Below, piece by piece: positions 57,983-64,000 of a DNA stretch of 64,000 bases. The DNA is taken from NCBI GenBank assembly GCA_046330455.1, contig JAXLSU010000005.1, positions 157,680 to 221,679 on the forward strand, written 5' to 3'. The notes below the pieces were generated by a model that saw nothing but the letters and a program-made list of their open reading frames with translations, did not search any database and was not told where the DNA came from. A program made the position numbers and the translations under genes. Numbering within the stretch: the stretch's first letter is position 1; each line of letters begins with the position of its first letter. Source of the stretch: CAVQXR01 sp046330455. Its GTDB lineage: Bacteria; Actinomycetota; Thermoleophilia; Gaiellales; Gaiellaceae.

Positions 57983-58299
57983 TGGGGACGTTGGGGCGGC
58001 TCGCCGAGCCTGCGCAGGGCGATCGCGCCGGCCATCGCGAGCGTCATGAGCGGGTTGCCCCGCGTGCGGAGCTCGAGCTGTCCGACCCGGATCGTGCTCT
58101 CCTGCCGCTCGTGCTCGAGCCCGACCGGCCGGTCGGCCAGGGACACGAGCCGCTCGCTCTCGCACCGGTCGCCGCCCTTCCAGAGGAACACGCGCGTCGG
58201 GCGCACCTCGACGCCTCCGAGCGCTCCGAGCTTCACCTCGAACGCCCGTTCCGCTCCGGTGACGGGTTGCGGGCTCACGCTGCGCTCGAGCGGCGCCAT
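57979..58299 (-). CDS. Hypothetical protein
   Basis: Unrecognised soluble protein of 106 aa. The core is beta-rich (AERAFEVKLGALGGVEVRPT, then VRVGQLELRT), and the end is PLMTLAMAGAIALRRLG. No motif known. It is divergent from the DacA-like gene, 23 bases apart, and its stop codon lies inside the REP-like palindrome, so the C-terminus may have been set by the repeat. Confidence 0.55.
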   Translation of the reverse strand: MAPLERSVSPQPVTGAERAFEVKLGALGGVEVRPTRVFLWKGGDRCESERLVSLADRPVGLEHERQESTIRVGQLELRTRGNPLMTLAMAGAIALRRLGEPPQRPQ

Positions 58300-58322
58300 G
58301 GCCTGAGTATAGGCTTGGCTAC

Positions 58323-59477
58323 GTGCTACGCCGCCTCGTCGCGCTCGCCGGGATCGGCGCCGCGTTCCTCGTCGCGTCCGCAGCGGCGACGAGCGCTCCC
58401 GCGCCGTCCGTGCGGGCGAGCGCCGTCCTCGTCGGCAACGGTGTCGACGGCGAGCTGCTCCACGGAGTCAGGCAGGCCCAGCCGCTGGCGATCGCGAGCA
58501 TCACGAAGCTGATGACGGCGCTCGTCGTGCTCGAGCACGCCCGGCCCGGGGAGGTGGTCCGGGTCGGAGGGCCGGCGCCGACGATCGGCGGCTCGACGAT
58601 CGGGCTGCGGGCCGGTGAGCGCCTGAGCGTCGGCGACCTGCTGACCGCGCTGCTCGTCGAGAGCGCGAACGACGCCGCCTACGCGCTCGCCTACCACGTC
58701 GGCGACGGGAGCGTCGCGCGGTTCGTCGCGATGATGAACGAGAAGGCCGCCGAGCTCGGGCTTCGCGACACCCACTTCACACGGCCGGACGGGCTCGACG
58801 CACCGGGCCATCGTTCCTCTGCCCGCGACATCTTCAAGCTCGCACGCGCTGCGATGCACAAGCCGTTCATCCGCAAGACGGTCAGGACCAGGACGGCGAC
58901 GATCGCGGGTGGCAGGACGGTGAGCACGTGGAACGACCTCCTCTACCAGTACCCGGGCACGATCGGGGTCAAGACCGGCCACACCGACGACGCCGGCTGG
59001 AGCCAGGTCGCCGCGGCGCGGCGCAACGGGGTCACCGTGTACGCGGTGATCCTCGGGAGCGCCTCCCGGGAGCGCCGGAATGCCGACCTGATCAGGCTGC
59101 TCGACTGGGGCTTCAGCCGGTACCGGGACGTCGCCGCCGTGAAGACGGGGCGCACGTACGCGGAGGTCGGGGTGCCTTACTCGGATGCGAGGCTGCGCCT
59201 CGTCGCCCCGAACGACGTCACCGCGACCGTGATGATCGGGCATCGGCTGGTCGAGCGGATCGTCGTCCCCGAGACGGTGGCGTTGCCCGTCGCGAAGGGT
59301 CAGCCGCTCGGCAAGCTGGAGGTCTACGAGGGCAAGCGGCTGATCGCCACGAGCCCGCTCGTGGCTGCCGAGGCGGTCGAGGGTGCCGGGCTGGGCGCGA
59401 GGGTCGGCTGGTACGCTGGCCGTGCCCTCGACCACGTGGGCAACGTGTTCGGCGGCTTCATCGGGCTGTTCTCATGA
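58323..59477 (+). CDS. D-alanyl-D-alanine carboxypeptidase (DacA/PBP5-like)
   Basis: Penicillin-binding protein of 384 aa. A signal peptide or anchor (LVALAGIGAAFLVASAAATS, residues 5-24) targets it outside. The catalytic Ser is in ASITKLM (SxxK, about residue 60), the second motif is ESANDAA, and the third is GVKTGHTD. A C-terminal beta domain follows and ends in an amphipathic FGGFIGLF helix that may attach to the membrane. It trims peptidoglycan stem peptides. GTG start; TAGGCT is seven bases upstream. The stop overlaps the next ATG. Confidence 0.92.
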   Translation: MLRRLVALAGIGAAFLVASAAATSAPAPSVRASAVLVGNGVDGELLHGVRQAQPLAIASITKLMTALVVLEHARPGEVVRVGGPAPTIGGSTIGLRAGERLSVGDLLTALLVESANDAAYALAYHVGDGSVARFVAMMNEKAAELGLRDTHFTRPDGLDAPGHRSSARDIFKLARAAMHKPFIRKTVRTRTATIAGGRTVSTWNDLLYQYPGTIGVKTGHTDDAGWSQVAAARRNGVTVYAVILGSASRERRNADLIRLLDWGFSRYRDVAAVKTGRTYAEVGVPYSDARLRLVAPNDVTATVMIGHRLVERIVVPETVALPVAKGQPLGKLEVYEGKRLIATSPLVAAEAVEGAGLGARVGWYAGRALDHVGNVFGGFIGLFS

Positions 59478-60430
59478 TCGTCACCGTCACGCTCAACGCC
59501 GCGATCGACCGCACGCTCCTCGTCCCGAACTTCCAGCTCGGACAGCGCCACCGCGCCAGCACGAGCCTCTCGAGCGCGGGCGGCAAGGGGATCAACGTCG
59601 CCCGTGCCCTGAAGCGGCTCGGGATCCCGGTCGTCAGTACCGGGCTCGCGGGCGGGCGCACCGGGTTGCAGATCGTCGACCGCCTGACGAGCGAGGGCCT
59701 GCTGAACGACTTCGTCCGGATCCGGGGCGAGTCGCGGACGTCGACGGCGGTGATCGACCCGACCTCGAACGTCCACACGGAGATCAACGAGTGGGGGCCG
59801 GAGGTCGAGGAGCACGAGCTCGCGATCCTGCGGGACAAGCTCGCCTACCTCTCGCGCGGCGCCGAGTTCGTCGTGTTCGCCGGGTCGCTGCCCCGGGGGG
59901 TCGACGAGGCCGTCTACCTGGACGCGATCCGGGAGGCGAACCGCCGCGGCGTGCCCACCGTCCTCGACGCCGAGGGCGAGCCGCTCCGGCTCGGGCTCGA
60001 GGGCGAGCCCTGGCTCGTGACGCCGAACGTCCGCGAGGCCGAGTCGCTCGTCGGCCACGAGTTCGGCAGCGACGAGGACCTCGGGGCGGCGCTCGACGAG
60101 ATCGCCGCCCTCGGCGCCCGCAACGTGATGATCACGAGCGAGGCAGGCTGCGTCGCGCTGCTGCACGAGGATCGCACGGAGCTTCGCCTGGAGGCGCGGG
60201 CCCCGCGCCTCGAGCCGATCTCGAAGGTCGGCTCGGGTGATGCCCTCGTGGCCGGCTTTCTGTCGGCCCGCGTGTCCGGCAAGTCGCTCGAGGAGTCGGT
60301 GCGGGTCGGCGTGGCGACGGGCGCCGCGTCCGTCCTCGAGGCCGGCGCCGGCCGGTTCGACGTGCGCGAGGTCAGCCGCGTCACGGCGCTCGTCGAGGTC
60401 AGGCAGCTCGAGCCGGTCGCCGGCGACTAG
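59474..60430 (+). CDS. fruK: 1-phosphofructokinase-like PfkB kinase
   Basis: PfkB-family kinase of 318 aa. The start VTVTLNAAIDRTLLVPNF, the SSAGGKGINVARALKRLG signature and the C-terminal VGSGDALVAGFLSARV with the catalytic Asp fit the FruK/LacC group. It likely phosphorylates fructose 1-phosphate or tagatose 6-phosphate. No PTS gene is adjacent, so the pathway is unclear. The ATG overlaps the DacA-like stop (ATGA). Confidence 0.85.
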   Translation: MIVTVTLNAAIDRTLLVPNFQLGQRHRASTSLSSAGGKGINVARALKRLGIPVVSTGLAGGRTGLQIVDRLTSEGLLNDFVRIRGESRTSTAVIDPTSNVHTEINEWGPEVEEHELAILRDKLAYLSRGAEFVVFAGSLPRGVDEAVYLDAIREANRRGVPTVLDAEGEPLRLGLEGEPWLVTPNVREAESLVGHEFGSDEDLGAALDEIAALGARNVMITSEAGCVALLHEDRTELRLEARAPRLEPISKVGSGDALVAGFLSARVSGKSLEESVRVGVATGAASVLEAGAGRFDVREVSRVTALVEVRQLEPVAGD

Positions 60431-60503
60431 CCCGTTTGCAGTGGCCCGTTCCCGGCGCCGTGAACGGGGACCCGGCCGCGGCATTCACGTCGGGCACCGC
60501 TGG

Positions 60504-60580
60504 TAGGATTCATGCACGTTGAGAGTTCCGGCGAGAGCCAGATCGCAGAAGCCCAGGAAGCCCGCCGGCGCCTGGGCTTC
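60504..60580 (+). promoter_or_regulatory. guaB promoter -10 and structured leader
   Basis: TAGGAT at 60504-60509 is a probable -10 box; transcription from it gives a leader of about 90 bases before guaB. The leader holds a perfect 10-bp stem (60548-60557 and 60571-60580, 13-base loop), followed by GTGCTTTG. It ends 25 bases before the start codon, leaving the GAGGGG ribosome site free. It might be an attenuator or a processing site. Confidence 0.5.
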
Positions 60581-60604
60581 GTGCTTTGAAAGAGGGGTTT
60601 CCGC

Positions 60605-62119
60605 ATGAGCGTCGAGCTCGACCGCGAGGAGATCGAGCGCCTGCTCGCGCTCGAGCGCAAGTTCGCCAAGGAGGGCATCACCTTCGACGACGTGCTGCTC
60701 GTGCCGGCGGAGTCACAGGTGCTGCCGGACGAGGTGTCGACACGCACCCGCTTCACGCGCGGGATCGATCTGGCGCTTCCGATCAGCTCGGCCGCGATGG
60801 ACACGGTCACGGAGGCGAGGCTCGCGGTCGCGCTCGCTCGCGAGGGGGGCATCGGGGTCGTCCATCGCAACCTCTCGATCGACGACCAGGTCGCCGAGGT
60901 CGACAAGGTGAAGCGCTCGGAGGCCGGCATGATCGTCGAGCCCGTCACCCTGCACGCCCACGACCAGGTCTCGGACGCGCTCGCGCTGATGGAGACCTAC
61001 CGGGTCTCGGGCGTCCCGATCGTCGACGACGAGGGCAAGCTGGTCGGGATCCTCACGAATCGCGACCTCCGCTTCGAGGTGAACGTCGAGCAGCCGATCT
61101 CGAACCTGATGACGAGCCGTGACCTCGTGACGGTCCCGGTCGGCACGACGCTCGACGAGGCCAAGGACGTGCTCCGCCACCACAGGATCGAGAAGCTGCC
61201 CGTGGTGGACGAGGGCGGCTACCTCAAGGGCCTGATCACGGTCAAGGACATCCAGAAGAAGATCCAGTACCCGCTCGCGACGAAGGACGAGAAGGGACGC
61301 CTCTGCGTTGCGGCGGCGGTCGGCACGGGGCAGGATGCGCTCGAGCGTGCGGCGGCGCTCGTCGAGGAGGAGGTCGACGCGCTCGTCGTCGATACCTCCC
61401 ACGGCCACTCCCAGGCCGTCGTCGACACGGTCCGCGAGCTGCGGCGCCGCCACGACACGCAGATCATCGCCGGCAACATCGCGACGGCCGAGGCCGCAGA
61501 GGCGCTCATCGACGCGGGGGTCGACGCCCTGAAGATCGGGATCGGGCCGGGGTCGATCTGCACGACGAGGATCGTTGCCGGGGTCGGCGTCCCGCAGATC
61601 ACGGCGATCTGGGACTGCTCGAAGGTGGCCTCTCGCTTCGACGTGCCGATCATCGCCGACGGCGGGGTCCAGTTCTCCGGAGACGTCGCGAAGGCGATTG
61701 CCGCGGGCGCCGACTCGGTGATGCTCGGCAGCCTGCTCGCCGGCACCGACGAGAGCCCGGGCGATGTCGTCCTCTACCAGGGCGAGCGCTTCAAGGAGTA
61801 CCGTGGGATGGGCTCGATCGGTGCGATGAAAGCGCGCTCGTTCTCGAAGGACCGCTACTTCCAGGAGCAGCGCGACGACGTCGCGAAGCTCGTTCCCGAG
61901 GGCGTCGAGGGCAGGGTGCCGTACAAGGGCCCCGTCAGACACGTGATCTACCAGCTCGTCGGCGGGCTCCGGCAGGCCATGGGGTACTGCGGCGCCACGA
62001 CGATCGAGGAGATGCGAACGGGCACGCGCTTCGTCCGCATCACGGCCGCAGGCCTGCGTGAGAGCCATGCCCACGACGTGGCGATCACGAAGGAGTCCCC
62101 GAACTACCGGCTCGGCTAG
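60605..62119 (+). CDS. guaB: Inosine 5'-monophosphate dehydrogenase
   Basis: IMPDH of 504 aa, which oxidises IMP to XMP with NAD in GTP synthesis. Two CBS domains interrupt the barrel (about residues 110-225). The catalytic Cys is in IGPGSICTTRIVAG (about 316), the flap has SFSKDRYFQ, and MGSIGAMK and GYCGATTIEEM are standard. GAGGGG lies before the ATG. It is followed by guaA three bases after its stop. Confidence 0.96.
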   Translation: MSVELDREEIERLLALERKFAKEGITFDDVLLVPAESQVLPDEVSTRTRFTRGIDLALPISSAAMDTVTEARLAVALAREGGIGVVHRNLSIDDQVAEVDKVKRSEAGMIVEPVTLHAHDQVSDALALMETYRVSGVPIVDDEGKLVGILTNRDLRFEVNVEQPISNLMTSRDLVTVPVGTTLDEAKDVLRHHRIEKLPVVDEGGYLKGLITVKDIQKKIQYPLATKDEKGRLCVAAAVGTGQDALERAAALVEEEVDALVVDTSHGHSQAVVDTVRELRRRHDTQIIAGNIATAEAAEALIDAGVDALKIGIGPGSICTTRIVAGVGVPQITAIWDCSKVASRFDVPIIADGGVQFSGDVAKAIAAGADSVMLGSLLAGTDESPGDVVLYQGERFKEYRGMGSIGAMKARSFSKDRYFQEQRDDVAKLVPEGVEGRVPYKGPVRHVIYQLVGGLRQAMGYCGATTIEEMRTGTRFVRITAAGLRESHAHDVAITKESPNYRLG

Positions 62120-62122
62120 CGG

Positions 62123-63703
62123 ATGGGCGACGTCGTCCCGCTCCCCCTTCCGGGCCCGCTCCCGGAGGAGCGTCCCGTTCTCGTCGTCGACCTCGGCGGC
62201 CAGTACGCCCAGCTGATCGCCCGCCGCGTGCGCGAGTGCCGGGTCTACTCCGAGCTCGTGCCCGCATCGCTGCGGGCCGACGAGGTGAGGCGACGCAACG
62301 CCCGGGCCGTGATCCTCTCCGGCGGCCCGGCCTCGGTCTACGCGACGGACGCGCCCAGGGTCGACACCGGGATCTTCGAAGCGGGCGTCCCGGTGCTCGG
62401 CATCTGCTACGGCATGCAGCTCATGGCGCAGGAGCTCGGCGGCCGTGTCGACCGCACCGACGCGGCGGAGTTCGGGCGCGCCGAGCTGGAGGTCACCGAC
62501 GGGTCGAGTGGGCTCCTGGCCGACCTGCCGCGCGGGCAGGTGGTCTGGATGAGCCACCGCGACTCCGTGGTCGCCCCGCCCGCCGGGTCGCGCGTCGTCG
62601 CGTCGAGCCCGTCGACGCCGATCGCCGCCTTCGAGGACGACGCGCGCGGACTCTACGGCGTGCAGTTCCACCCCGAGGTCGTCCATACGACGCACGGCAT
62701 GGAGATGCTGAAGCACTTCCTGTACGACGCGGCGGGCGCGCCGCCCCTCTGGACGCCGGCCGCCGTGATCGAGGAGGAGGTCGCCCGGATCCGGGCGCAG
62801 GTCGGGCGCGAGCGCGTGCTGTGCGCGCTCTCCGGCGGCGTCGACTCCGCGGTCGCTGCTCTGCTCGTCCACAAGGCCGTGGGCGACCAGCTCACGTGCG
62901 TGTTCGTCGACCATGGCCTGCTGCGCAAGAACGAGGCCGAGCAGGTGGTCGAGACGTTCTCGCGTCACTTCCACGTACCGCTCGTGCACGTCGACGCGGC
63001 CGACCGGTTCCTCGTACGTCTCGCCGGGGTCGACGAGCCGGAGCAGAAGCGGAAGATCGTCGGTGAGGAGTTCATCAGGGTCTTCGAGGAGGAGGCCCGC
63101 AGGCTCGGCGGCTTCCGCCGGCTCGTGCAGGGCACCCTCTACTCCGACGTGATCGAGTCGGGCGGCCACAGCGGCGTCGCCGCGAAGATCAAGTCCCACC
63201 ACAACGTCGGCGGCCTGCCCGAGGAGATGGACTTCGAGCTGCTCGAGCCGCTCCGGATGCTGTTCAAGGACGAGGTGCGCCGGGTCGGCGAGGAGCTCGG
63301 ACTGCCGGAGGCCATGGTCTGGCGGCATCCGTTCCCCGGCCCGGGGCTCTCGATCAGGATCATCGGCGAGGTCACGCGCGAGCGGCTCGAGATCCTCCGG
63401 GAGGCCGACGCGATCCTGCTCGAGGAGATCCGCCGTGCGGGGCTCTACCGCGAGCTCTGGCAGTGCTTCGCCGTGCTGCCGGCGATCCGCTCGGTGGGCG
63501 TTCAGGGAGACGAGCGCACGTACGCCTACCCGATCGTGATCAGGGCCGTCACCTCGGAGGATGCGATGACAGCCGACTGGGCGCGGCTCCCCTGGGACGT
63601 GCTCCAGACGATCTCGACGCGGATCATCAACGAGGTTCCGGGCGTCAACCGGGTCGCGCTAGACATCTCGTCGAAGCCGCCCGCGACGATCGAGTGGGAG
63701 TAG
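62123..63703 (+). CDS. guaA: GMP synthase (glutamine-hydrolysing)
   Basis: Converts XMP to GMP (526 aa). The amidotransferase domain (about 18-205) has the Cys in VLGICYGMQLMA and the His in VQFHPEVVHT. The ATP-pyrophosphatase domain has the P-loop ALSGGVDSAVAALL (about 238). The C-terminal dimer domain includes HPFPGPGLSIRIIG and ends KPPATIEWE. A short Pro-rich N-terminus precedes the usual start. It is co-transcribed with guaB, and tandem hairpin repeats follow. Confidence 0.96.
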   Translation: MGDVVPLPLPGPLPEERPVLVVDLGGQYAQLIARRVRECRVYSELVPASLRADEVRRRNARAVILSGGPASVYATDAPRVDTGIFEAGVPVLGICYGMQLMAQELGGRVDRTDAAEFGRAELEVTDGSSGLLADLPRGQVVWMSHRDSVVAPPAGSRVVASSPSTPIAAFEDDARGLYGVQFHPEVVHTTHGMEMLKHFLYDAAGAPPLWTPAAVIEEEVARIRAQVGRERVLCALSGGVDSAVAALLVHKAVGDQLTCVFVDHGLLRKNEAEQVVETFSRHFHVPLVHVDAADRFLVRLAGVDEPEQKRKIVGEEFIRVFEEEARRLGGFRRLVQGTLYSDVIESGGHSGVAAKIKSHHNVGGLPEEMDFELLEPLRMLFKDEVRRVGEELGLPEAMVWRHPFPGPGLSIRIIGEVTRERLEILREADAILLEEIRRAGLYRELWQCFAVLPAIRSVGVQGDERTYAYPIVIRAVTSEDAMTADWARLPWDVLQTISTRIINEVPGVNRVALDISSKPPATIEWE

Positions 63704-63850
63704 CGGCTGACGGCCCGGCTCGGCCGGGTCGGACCCGCGTAGGAGCCCGCGAAGCGGGCGGTCACGGTCTTTGGGCTCGCGGCTGACGGCCCGGCTCGGC
63801 CGGGCCGGACCCGCGTAGGAGCCCGCGAAGCGGGCGGTCACGGTCTTTGG
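63704..63850. repeat. 76-bp tandem repeat with paired hairpins
   Basis: Two copies (63704-63779 and 63780-63850) differ at one base in the 71 compared. A third, decayed start (GATGACGGCTCGCTGCGGCC) follows to about 63874. Each copy holds two palindromes: CCCGG-CTCGG-CCGGG and GCCCGC-GAA-GCGGGC, the latter followed by GGTCACGGTCTTT. The first copy begins right after the guaA stop, so it probably supplies terminators. Confidence 0.85.
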
Positions 63851-63875
63851 GGGATGACGGCTCGCTGCGGCCGGG

Positions 63876-63890
63876 TAGGGGCGGGATGAG
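63876..63890. repeat. Half of a REP-like palindrome, interrupted
   Basis: TAGGGGCGGGATGAG matches the left arm and loop of the palindromes at 3.4, 16.4 and 57.96 kb. The right arm (ATCCCGCCC) is absent; other sequence begins at 63891. This fits insertion of the mobile element at the palindrome centre. Confidence 0.65.
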
Positions 63891-63901
63891 TGTTATGAAG
63901 G

Positions 63902-63958
63902 GGGGCCTCCCGCGGAGTCATGCTCCGTGGCGTCCTGTTCGAGACGAGGGGAGGCCCC
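63902..63958 (+). promoter_or_regulatory. Nested hairpin covering the transposase ribosome site
   Basis: Outer arms GGGGCCTCCC (63902-63911) and GGGAGGCCCC (63949-63958) are perfectly complementary over 10 bp. An inner stem CGGAG/CTCCG is at 63913-63917 and 63923-63927. The right outer arm contains GGGGAGG, the only ribosome site for the ATG at 63963, so folding would hide it. Confidence 0.6.
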
Positions 63959-63962
63959 TGGG

Positions 63963-64000
63963 ATGTTGTACGTGGGATTGGATCTGTCTCGCAAGCGGAT
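63963..64000 (+). CDS. IS110-family transposase, N-terminal fragment
   Basis: Only 12 codons are in the window: MLYVGLDLSRKR. This is the characteristic start of IS110/IS1111 DEDD transposases, in which the Asp of GLDLS is the first catalytic acidic residue of the RuvC-like domain. ATG start; GGGGAGG is eight bases upstream, within a hairpin arm. The rest runs beyond the window's right edge. Confidence 0.7.
   Translation, partial: MLYVGLDLSRKR

Larger units (their letters stand above)
63891..64000 (+). mobile_element. Left end of an IS110-family insertion sequence (partial)
   Basis: The window ends inside the element. A transposase of the IS110 type starts at 63963, and the sequence left of 63891 is a host repeat arm, so the left boundary is placed at about 63891. 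Non-coding left end is then only about 72 bases, which is short and more like the IS1111 group; the right end and any guide (bridge) RNA lie outside the window. Family assignment rests on the first 12 residues only. Confidence 0.65.

Noticed and set aside
60713..63328. An 871-codon minus-strand open frame opposite guaB and guaA
   Set aside because: Composition typical of antisense shadow frames (His, Asp, Arg, Leu rich), no motif, and entirely opposite two certain genes.
63526..63841. Two short minus-strand frames with the same starting peptide after guaA
   Set aside because: The shared peptide is simply the translation of the 76-bp tandem repeat; no ribosome site or family match.

Overview
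This is a gene-dense, very GC-rich stretch of a bacterial chromosome, almost certainly from an actinobacterium. GTG and TTG starts are common, most operon genes overlap by 4 bp (ATGA or GTGA), and many genes appear to be transcribed as leaderless mRNAs from a TANNNT -10 box 6 to 9 bases before the start codon. The gene set (LutABC, PimA-like mannosyltransferase, type-2 PyrF, HU, several LuxR-type regulators, flagellar remnants) would suit the deep-branching class Thermoleophilia. That placement is inference from gene content, not from a marker-gene comparison.

Layout. 0-7 kb: a FlaG-like gene behind a textbook sigma-28 promoter, a sulfotransferase, an acyl-CoA ligase, a frameshifted FliA/WhiG-type sigma factor, a YcgR/PilZ-type protein and a hybrid histidine kinase; together these suggest a motility and c-di-GMP neighbourhood. 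7-16 kb: a PPOX-family flavoprotein, an ABC exporter pair, small-molecule enzymes (hydroxyacid dehydrogenase, RidA, PfkB kinase, a frameshifted threonine dehydratase, cupin, methyltransferase) and lutABC for lactate oxidation. 16-22 kb: PlsC, a 5'-3' exonuclease, topoisomerase III and an RpoD-family sigma factor. 22-28.5 kb: signalling genes (two tiny LuxR-HTH proteins, a membrane HD-GYP phosphodiesterase, a large LuxR-family ATPase regulator) and an adenosine-deaminase-family enzyme. 28.5-36 kb: a LOG/PimA-like/flippase-like operon, glycerate kinase, ferritin, a methyltransferase and exonuclease VII (xseBA). 36-43 kb: a coiled-coil membrane protein, a serine hydrolase with a disrupted N-terminus, a UbiA-like membrane protein, a MenG-like methyltransferase carrying compensating indels, and a FabL/MFS operon. 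43.6-52 kb: transporter, nitrilase, MtnX-like phosphatase, GNAT fusion, gamma-glutamyltransferase, GST and pabB-pabC with a GMP-synthase-like amidotransferase. 52-63.7 kb: housekeeping genes (murI, rph, rdgB, pyrE, HU, a DnaQ-like exonuclease under a LexA box, pyrF, LysM protein, DacA-like peptidase, fruK-like kinase, guaB, guaA).

The right edge enters an IS110-family element (first 12 codons of its transposase). It appears to be inserted at the centre of a REP-like palindrome. Other copies of that palindrome, two of them with tandem 48-50 bp units, occupy the convergent 3' gaps at 3.3, 16.3 and 57.96 kb. This mosaic repeat family and its apparent use as an IS110 target is the most novel feature of the window.

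Several genes carry small indels: the sigma-28 gene, the threonine dehydratase, the serine hydrolase and the MenG-like methyltransferase. These may be true pseudogenes or base-level errors in a draft assembly; the sequence alone cannot decide. I found no tRNA, rRNA, CRISPR array or prophage.
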